NCBI GenBank assembly: GCA_902625535.1
Contig: CACOBT010000006.1
Coordinates: forward strand, 54,497 to 118,496
DNA from: an uncultured beta proteobacterium
GTDB taxonomy: Bacteria > Pseudomonadota > Gammaproteobacteria > Burkholderiales > Burkholderiaceae_A
Length of the DNA: 64,000 nt
Direction of reading: 5' to 3'
A program made the translations under genes and the position numbers. This document shows, piece by piece, positions 58,661 to 64,000 of this stretch. How positions within the stretch are numbered: the first letter of the stretch is position 1; every line of letters begins with the position of its first letter. The notes under the pieces are model-generated. The model saw only the letters and a program-made list of their open reading frames with translations. It searched no databases and was not told the DNA's origin.

Positions 58661-59640
58661 AAGTCGACATCAAAACTCGGGATTTTTTACACAAATTAGT
58701 TACTGATTACTTGATGAGTTTAGAGGGGAATTTGGGGTATAGATCCGAAAACACGGTTAGAGCGGCTAAAAGTGATTTGGGACGGTTTCTTGATTATGCC
58801 AGTACTAAGGAAAATGCGTTAGCTCAGAAAATTCTTACTGAAAATTTCGTTCTAGACTACATCGCACAACTAAAAAAAAGTGGTTTATCTGACAGATCAT
58901 TAAGTCGGCATCTGTCAACATTACGAAAATGGTTTGCATGGTTAGAAAACTATGCAACAAACCTGAAGATAGATTCTAATTTGCAGAGTATAAGAGGACC
59001 TCGTTTGCCAAATCTACTTCCGAAAGCACTGTCAGTTGACGAAATAGATTTGTTTTTTTCACAACGAAAAAAATACAGTAGATCATGGATCGACTTTCGA
59101 GATATAGCTGTCTTTGAACTGGCATATTCCTCTGGAGTTAGAGTTTCCGAGTTAGTCAATATTGATCTTCCTTCTTGTAAAAATAGCTTAGGAAGTTTGT
59201 GCCTAAAGAATATGGAGGTAGAGGTTTTGGGAAAAGGCTCAAAATGGAGGAGGTTACCTATTGGAGAGAAAGCAAGAAATGCAATCGAGGAATGGTTAAA
59301 ATATAGGGAACATGTCCTACCCACTAATGAAAATTTTGTTTCACATAACATACCTCTTTTCCTTAACAGATTTGGGAAACGACTATCAGTTAGAGGGATT
59401 CAAAGACGATTTTCTATTTGCTCAATTCAATCAAACTCGAGAATATCAATTACACCACACATGCTTAGACATTCTTTTGCGAGTCATATCTTACAGTCAA
59501 GTAAAAACTTGAGAGCGGTGCAAGAATTATTGGGCCATGTAAATATTACAAGCACTCAAATTTATACAAAACTAGACTATCAGTTTTTATCGGAAGTATA
59601 TGACAAAAGTCATCCGAGAGCGAAGAAAAATAATAGTTGA
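58657..59640 (+). CDS. xerC: Tyrosine recombinase XerC
   Basis: A 327-residue tyrosine recombinase for chromosome dimer resolution at dif with XerD. The N-terminal SAM-like core-binding domain precedes a catalytic domain with the first Arg in SSGVRVSELVNI, HMLRHSFASHI (His/Arg), LLGHVNITSTQIYT containing the final His and the nucleophilic Tyr. Context (dapF-DUF484-xerC) supports XerC over XerD or an integrase. Confidence 0.93.
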   Translation: MKVDIKTRDFLHKLVTDYLMSLEGNLGYRSENTVRAAKSDLGRFLDYASTKENALAQKILTENFVLDYIAQLKKSGLSDRSLSRHLSTLRKWFAWLENYATNLKIDSNLQSIRGPRLPNLLPKALSVDEIDLFFSQRKKYSRSWIDFRDIAVFELAYSSGVRVSELVNIDLPSCKNSLGSLCLKNMEVEVLGKGSKWRRLPIGEKARNAIEEWLKYREHVLPTNENFVSHNIPLFLNRFGKRLSVRGIQRRFSICSIQSNSRISITPHMLRHSFASHILQSSKNLRAVQELLGHVNITSTQIYTKLDYQFLSEVYDKSHPRAKKNNS

Positions 59641-59734
59641 AGCATGTGCATAACTTTCAATCAATGGTAGTCTCTAATTTTGAATTAGATTATTATTAAT
59701 TATTCGATAGACAGGACTATGATGGCGTAGGTTA

Positions 59735-60160
59735 ATGAAAAGGAAAGATAAAATTCTTACGGAAGATGATTTGCTGAGAGACTCTGCAGATAATTACATG
59801 AGTGAAGAGCAACTACAGTTTTTTAAAAATAAACTAGAATCACAAGCTAATGAGCTTTTACAGAATGCTGATGAGACGACAGAACATTTGCGAAAAACTT
59901 CGCTTGTGCCAGACCCAGCAGACAGAGCAAGCATAGAAGAAGAACACTCTCTTGAATTAAGAACGAGAGATAGGGAACGTAAACTACTTAAAAAAATTGA
60001 AGAAGCAATCATAAGAATCGATAGAAAAGAATATGGATACTGCCTTGAAACTGGTGAGGAAATAGGTCTAGAAAGGCTTTTGGCTAGGCCAACAGCAACT
60101 CTTTCATTGGAAGCTCAGCAGCGCAGAGAAAAGCGTCAGAGACAATTTGGAGATAGTTAA
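59735..60160 (+). CDS. dksA: RNA polymerase-binding transcription factor DksA, zinc finger degenerate
   Basis: A 141-residue DksA that binds the RNA polymerase secondary channel and works with ppGpp. The coiled-coil tip motif DxxDxA is intact (Asp60, Asp63, Ala65). Of the four zinc-finger cysteines only Cys103 remains; the others are replaced by Thr106, Ser124 and Ala127 (GYCLETGEEIGL, TATLSLEAQ). A zinc-free DksA of this kind appears common in Betaproteobacteria (memory). The gene ends just before argB, with a GGAG site inside its last codons. Confidence 0.92.
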   Translation: MKRKDKILTEDDLLRDSADNYMSEEQLQFFKNKLESQANELLQNADETTEHLRKTSLVPDPADRASIEEEHSLELRTRDRERKLLKKIEEAIIRIDRKEYGYCLETGEEIGLERLLARPTATLSLEAQQRREKRQRQFGDS

Positions 60161-60161
60161 A

Positions 60162-61079
60162 GTGAAAAACATGAGTAGAGTTTCTCCTAAGGAAGATGGA
60201 ATTAATTTGAAAGCGGGCGCAGTAAGAAAAGCAGAGGTCTTATCCCAGGCCCTTCCATATATTAAAAAATTCAATAACAAGATTGTCGTTGTAAAACTGG
60301 GGGGTAGTGCCTTAACCGATGAAAATTTAAGTTCGTCATTTGCCCACGATGTGACGTGGCTGAACTCGGTGGGTATTAATGTACTCGTTGTGCATGGAGG
60401 AGGTCCCCATATAGAAAATCATTTAAAAAAGTTAGGGATGCCAGTAAACTTTTTTGAGGGGACGAGAATAACAGATCTGGAAACTTTAGATGTTGTCGAA
60501 ATGGTTTTAGCTGGGACCGTAAACAAGCAGGTCGTGGAACTTATAAATCAATCGGGAGGAAAAGCTGTTGGCTTAACGTGCCAGGACGGCAATACAATCA
60601 AAGCTCGTAAAAAGAAGGCAAAAAAGACTGAGGACAACGTTTCTGTCGACTTTGGCTTAGTAGGAGACGTAGAAAGCGTCAACGTAGACTTGTTACTTAC
60701 TCTAATGGACGATAATTTTGTTCCAGTTGTTGCACCGATTGCATCTGGTGAAAGAGGGGAAACTTACAATATTAACGCTGACGTAGTGGCTGGAAAATTA
60801 GCTGAAACTCTAAAAGCGGAGAAATTGGTTCTCATGACTAACACAGTAGGAGTCTTGGATGATTCTGGTGATCTTATTCCAGAGATAGATGCTTTGACGA
60901 TAAAAAGTCTGATAAGCAAAAAGGCTATTAGTGAAGGGATGATCCCAAAAGTTGAGGCTGCACTTCGAGCGTCTGAGCGTGGTGTAAAGTCTGTTCATAT
61001 AATTGACGGTCGTGTGGAAAATAGTCTTTTGCTGGAGGTGTTAACCGATAGTGGAATCGGTACTATGATAAGAGCCTGA
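60162..61079 (+). CDS. argB: Acetylglutamate kinase
   Basis: ArgB phosphorylates N-acetylglutamate in arginine synthesis. The amino-acid-kinase core has VVVKLGGSALTDE (commonly KYGGNAM in relatives), VVHGGGPHIE, and the Asn/Lys region NINADVVAGKLAE with a late SEGMIPKVEAAL. The N-terminal helix (AEVLSQALPYIKKF) is the extension found in arginine-sensitive hexameric enzymes. I chose the GTG at 60162, which has a GGAG site 9 bases upstream; an ATG at 60171 and a TTG at 60147 are alternatives. It starts 1 base after dksA. Confidence 0.93.
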   Translation: MKNMSRVSPKEDGINLKAGAVRKAEVLSQALPYIKKFNNKIVVVKLGGSALTDENLSSSFAHDVTWLNSVGINVLVVHGGGPHIENHLKKLGMPVNFFEGTRITDLETLDVVEMVLAGTVNKQVVELINQSGGKAVGLTCQDGNTIKARKKKAKKTEDNVSVDFGLVGDVESVNVDLLLTLMDDNFVPVVAPIASGERGETYNINADVVAGKLAETLKAEKLVLMTNTVGVLDDSGDLIPEIDALTIKSLISKKAISEGMIPKVEAALRASERGVKSVHIIDGRVENSLLLEVLTDSGIGTMIRA

Positions 61080-61081
61080 TT

Positions 61082-61792
61082 GTGGTGCGTCTAAAAAAGA
61101 AATCTAATTTTGATGTCATATGGTTAATAGATTTGGACGATACTCTTTTTTTCTCAGGAGGAAAAGTTATGTCAGTCATCAATTCTCGCATGACGTCGTT
61201 TATTCAAAAGGAATTATTGATAAATTTTGAAGAAGCTAATAAATTACGAGTTGAATATTGGAAAAAGTATGGTGCTACGGCAAAGGGAATGCGGAAAAAT
61301 CACGGTTTCTCATTTGAAACTTTCCTTGGTTTTTCCCATCATCTACCATCCTTCGAGGCGTTCATTGAATTAAAACCCTATATCGGTCGTATCTTATCGC
61401 GATTGATGGGAAGAAAATATTTGGTTACAAATTCTCCTAAAAGTTATGCTATCAAAGTTCTAAGCAGATATCGATTATTAAAATACTTTGACGGAATTTG
61501 CGCTTTTGAGAACATGTTAATAAATAGTGAAATCAAGTGCAAACCTTCGAGATTATTATGGCAATGCATTTTGCAAGAGACCAGAGCAAAAAAAAATTAT
61601 CATATCTTAGTAGACGATACGCTTGCGAATCTAAGAACAGCAAAAAGACTCGGTTTTAGAACGGTTTGGATGTGTGAATACCTAAGAAAGAGAAGGTGTT
61701 GGAATGCGCAACACTCTTATCGCCCGCCGTATGTTGACTTTAAAGCATCTACGTTTAAGCAACTTTTACGATTGGATGCAAAAAGACGTTAA
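61082..61792 (+). CDS. HAD-family pyrimidine 5'-nucleotidase-like hydrolase
   Basis: A 236-residue HAD hydrolase of the SDT1/pyrimidine 5'-nucleotidase group. Motif I is WLIDLDDTLF near residue 15, motif II LVTNSP, the lysine lies in KCKPSRLL, and the metal-binding end is ILVDDTLANL. A helical cap sits between motifs I and II. It begins with GTG 2 bases after the argB stop; the same argB neighbour is familiar in Burkholderiales. The preferred substrate is not certain. Confidence 0.85.
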   Translation: MVRLKKKSNFDVIWLIDLDDTLFFSGGKVMSVINSRMTSFIQKELLINFEEANKLRVEYWKKYGATAKGMRKNHGFSFETFLGFSHHLPSFEAFIELKPYIGRILSRLMGRKYLVTNSPKSYAIKVLSRYRLLKYFDGICAFENMLINSEIKCKPSRLLWQCILQETRAKKNYHILVDDTLANLRTAKRLGFRTVWMCEYLRKRRCWNAQHSYRPPYVDFKASTFKQLLRLDAKRR

Positions 61793-61801
61793 TTACTTCT
61801 G

Positions 61802-62578
61802 TTACGACTTGAGTCCATTGCTATTGGAACATACTTTGCAATGAATATTTTTGGTAACGTTTATTTGATTAAAACTCATTGAGAGTCCGTCGAATAAAAG
61901 TAGTTTGCCAGCAGTTTGTTTAATCTTTAGCAACGTCTTAATTGCTTCTCCAGCTTGAAGTACTCCTATGGTACCAACAACAGGGCTGAAAATACCGAAA
62001 GCCCCGCATGAATGATCTATGAATTCTGGATTTTTTTCAAATACGCACGCATAACAGGCTGCATTTTGTGATGATGGATCTACAACCAGGAGCTGCCCTG
62101 ACCAACCGACTGCGGAACCTATTACAAGGGGAACTTTGTTTTGGATACAAAATTTGTTGATCAGATGACGAGTTTTAAATCGGTCAGTGCAATCTAAAAC
62201 AATTTCGCACCCTGCGATGAGTTTGTTTAGGTTAGTCTCATCTGCCTGATCATGGATGGCATCAATATTTACCTCTGGAACAATATTACTCAGCATCCTT
62301 TTGCCGGCACTAACTTTTGGTATGTTTAAATCTTTTTCCGTGAATATAACCTGTCTCGGAAGATTGCTGATCTCTACATTGTCAGGATCGACCCATTTAA
62401 TATTTTTTACTCCCGCGGTCGCTAGATACAGTGCAGCCGGGCACCCTAAACCACCGGCACCCACAATTAAAATTCGCGCTGAAGTCAAACGCAATATAGA
62501 ATTTTCGTCAAACTCGTTAAGAAGGAGGTGTCTACTATTTCTAAGTAGAAAATTCTCCTCTAACCTTGTCTTTGTCAA
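61802..62578 (-). CDS. moeB: MoeB/ThiF-family adenylyltransferase (E1-like)
   Basis: A 258-residue E1-like enzyme that adenylates the C-terminus of a ubiquitin-like sulfur carrier (MoaD or ThiS). The ATP loop IVGAGGLGCPAALYL near residue 38, DNVEISNLPRQV, the GSAVGWSGQLLV segment and two zinc CxxC pairs (CYAC and CKVC) are present. ThiF and MoeB cannot be separated without comparison. No ATG is available at the N-terminus; TTG at 62578 is the likely start, 15 bases after the ctpA stop. Confidence 0.82.
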   Translation of the reverse strand: MTKTRLEENFLLRNSRHLLLNEFDENSILRLTSARILIVGAGGLGCPAALYLATAGVKNIKWVDPDNVEISNLPRQVIFTEKDLNIPKVSAGKRMLSNIVPEVNIDAIHDQADETNLNKLIAGCEIVLDCTDRFKTRHLINKFCIQNKVPLVIGSAVGWSGQLLVVDPSSQNAACYACVFEKNPEFIDHSCGAFGIFSPVVGTIGVLQAGEAIKTLLKIKQTAGKLLLFDGLSMSFNQINVTKNIHCKVCSNSNGLKS

Positions 62579-62593
62579 CCGATTTTTGTGAAA

Positions 62594-63991
62594 CTACGAG
62601 AATTTTTCCGGAACGTCATCTGTCTTTACAGGAAGTCCTCTCAGCAAATTTATGGCCTGTTTAAGCTGAAAGTCTTTCTCCGAGCCAAACTCAACTGGCA
62701 TTTTTTGCGAGTTCAAAGACTGATCTCCTTGTTCGTCATTATTCGGGGATCTCTCGGATTCGCCCTTTTTGGACTTACCATCTAGGTGACGCGATAGATC
62801 GGCTTCTCGAACCCTGTCCCGGTCAAAAACGTCGCCAGCCTCTGTTTCTTCAACCCAAAAATCCGGCTTTATACCTTTTGCCTGGATTTTCTGTCCGAGC
62901 GGCGTGAAATATCTAGCGGTTGTTAGCTTTATCGCAGTGCTGTTAGTCAACGGCAGAATTGTTTGCACTGAACCCTTACCGAAAGACTGCGTCCCTAAAA
63001 CTTTCGCTCGCTTGTGGTCCTGTAGGGCTCCAGCAACAATTTCCGAGGCCGAGGCAGAACCGCCATTTATCAACACAACCATGGGTAGTTTTTTGGCTAG
63101 AGGGCTTAGGGTTGTCAAAGGATCTTTGCTGGTTCTTGCATAGTCTTCAGGCCGGGCAAAGAATTCTTTTACAGAGTCGGGTTGACGCCCGTTCGTGTAC
63201 ACAACTTTTACTCCTGCTTCAAGGAAAGCTGCTGAGACACCGACCGCTGCATTCAAAAGTCCGCCCGGGTCATTTCGTAAATCCAAAACAATCCCTCTAA
63301 GCTGAGTATCGTTCGATTCTGCAGTTTCAACCAACTTATTAAAATTCTTCACAACACCGCCGATCGTCTTTTCTTGAAATTGCGAGACTCTCAAAAAGCC
63401 TATATCTTTTTCAACCAATTTTGATCTGACACTGGTAACCTGGATGATGTCTCTAATGATCTCAATGACGATAGGACTACTTTCCCCCTCTCTCAAAACA
63501 GTAAGCTTGATTTTGGTCTTTGGCTTTCCCCTCATCAGTTTTACTGCCTCACCAAGATTCATCCCTTTGGTGGCTTTGTCATCAATTTTCATAATTAGAT
63601 CGCCGGCCCTCATACCCGCTCTAGCAGCGGGCGTATCCTCAATCGGTGCGACCACCCTTATGAGGCCGTCTTGCGTGCCAACCTCTATTCCCAAACCGCC
63701 GAACTCACCCTGTGTGCCAACTTGCAAATCCCGAAATGCTTCAGCGTCAAGGTAACTGGAGTGCGGGTCAAGCCCAGAAAGCATTCCACTTACTGCTCCC
63801 TTTATTAACTCACTATCCTCCACTTGGTCAACGTAATTCGCCTTGATGGTTCCAAAAACGCTTGCAAACTTCCTTAAATCATCAATTGGCAGCCTGTTAG
63901 TCGGCTTATCAGCGGACACGTCTAATCCAACACTCAAAATCATGCCTGCCAAAAGGCCCATGAGTATAAGGAATGCGGATTTAAAATTCAC
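62594..63991 (-). CDS. ctpA: Carboxy-terminal processing protease (S41 family)
   Basis: A periplasmic S41 peptidase of 465 residues: signal peptide or membrane anchor (about 1-27), a PDZ domain (FGGLGIEVGT through MRAGDLIMKI) and a catalytic core with the Ser in GGSASASEIVAGAL and the Lys in QSFGKGSVQTILP. A low-complexity polar C-terminal tail (SKKGESERSPNNDEQ) follows. The visible start is GTG at 63991, but the frame stays open to the window edge, so a start a few codons further upstream cannot be excluded. Confidence 0.93.
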   Translation of the reverse strand: MNFKSAFLILMGLLAGMILSVGLDVSADKPTNRLPIDDLRKFASVFGTIKANYVDQVEDSELIKGAVSGMLSGLDPHSSYLDAEAFRDLQVGTQGEFGGLGIEVGTQDGLIRVVAPIEDTPAARAGMRAGDLIMKIDDKATKGMNLGEAVKLMRGKPKTKIKLTVLREGESSPIVIEIIRDIIQVTSVRSKLVEKDIGFLRVSQFQEKTIGGVVKNFNKLVETAESNDTQLRGIVLDLRNDPGGLLNAAVGVSAAFLEAGVKVVYTNGRQPDSVKEFFARPEDYARTSKDPLTTLSPLAKKLPMVVLINGGSASASEIVAGALQDHKRAKVLGTQSFGKGSVQTILPLTNSTAIKLTTARYFTPLGQKIQAKGIKPDFWVEETEAGDVFDRDRVREADLSRHLDGKSKKGESERSPNNDEQGDQSLNSQKMPVEFGSEKDFQLKQAINLLRGLPVKTDDVPEKFS

Positions 63992-64000
63992 TTTACTTTT

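Noticed and set aside
59673..59689. Hairpin TCTAATT-TTG-AATTAGA after xerC, possible terminator
   Set aside because: The stem is almost all A-T, and the following sequence is not a T run, so evidence is too weak.
61802..64000. ctpA-moeB as part of a new sulfur-carrier protein pathway
   Set aside because: No MoaD/ThiS-like small protein lies nearby, and the pair is an ordinary neighbourhood in Burkholderiales as far as I recall.

Overview
The window is a gene-dense, AT-rich stretch of bacterial chromosome. Several neighbourhoods match, from memory, gene orders of the Betaproteobacteria and especially Burkholderiales: a TorF-like porin with glnK-amtB; gshA-gshB-EIIA(Man)-HPr-EI; metX-metW; mreBCD-mrdA-rodA beside gatCAB; metK-acyltransferase-dapF-DUF484-xerC; and argB next to a pyrimidine 5'-nucleotidase. 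Coding is extremely compact. Most adjacent genes overlap by 1-20 bases or lie a few bases apart, convergent genes share their ends, and one divergent pair even has overlapping start codons. This suggests a streamlined genome. A photolyase hints at a sunlit, probably aquatic habitat (inference).

Layout: 1-4.7 kb carries ntrY (5' end outside the window), a short ntrX lacking the sigma-54 ATPase domain, and the potassium uptake genes trkA and trkH. 4.7-11 kb (minus strand) is one tight run: gshA, gshB, a regulatory PTS (EIIA, HPr, EI, no permease), metX and metW. 11-13.6 kb holds amtB, glnK and a TorF-like porin behind a candidate sigma-54 promoter, closed by a strong terminator. 13.9-26.5 kb holds a small lipoprotein and a divergent DUF1840 gene, then the mreB-mreC-mreD-mrdA-rodA shape operon, which continues without a gap into aceK, a metallo-hydrolase and metH. 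26.6-34 kb holds gatCAB, pyrE, exonuclease III, an M48 lipoprotein protease, an AmpG-like transporter and YjbQ.

34-39.7 kb is the accessory part: a photolyase-like flavoprotein without the usual Fe-S cysteines, paired with a Bacteroidetes-like endonuclease III, then about 3.5 kb of loosely packed sequence. That stretch holds an adenine-specific DNA methyltransferase split into two reading frames with no visible restriction partner, one unrecognised small gene and frameshifted remnants. Housekeeping order resumes with glmS, glmU, a sodium/solute symporter and ubiB, then folB with a pteridine-reductase-like SDR, a MidA-like methyltransferase, and cca, a NDUFA9-like gene, slt, metF and ahcY. ahcY is preceded by a clear SAH riboswitch. 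The window ends with metK, an acyltransferase, dapF, DUF484, xerC, dksA, argB, a HAD nucleotidase, a MoeB/ThiF-like E1 and ctpA.

How the genes work together: most of the activated-methyl cycle is present (metX/metW for homoserine activation, metF, B12-dependent metH, metK, ahcY), with the SAH riboswitch sensing the by-product of methylation. Nitrogen sensing (ntrYX, glnK, amtB), the partial PTS and potassium uptake (trkAH) cluster in the first 14 kb. Cell-wall growth and recycling (mre/mrdA/rodA, ampG, slt, glmS, glmU) recurs through the rest. No tRNA, rRNA, CRISPR array, insertion sequence or complete prophage was seen.
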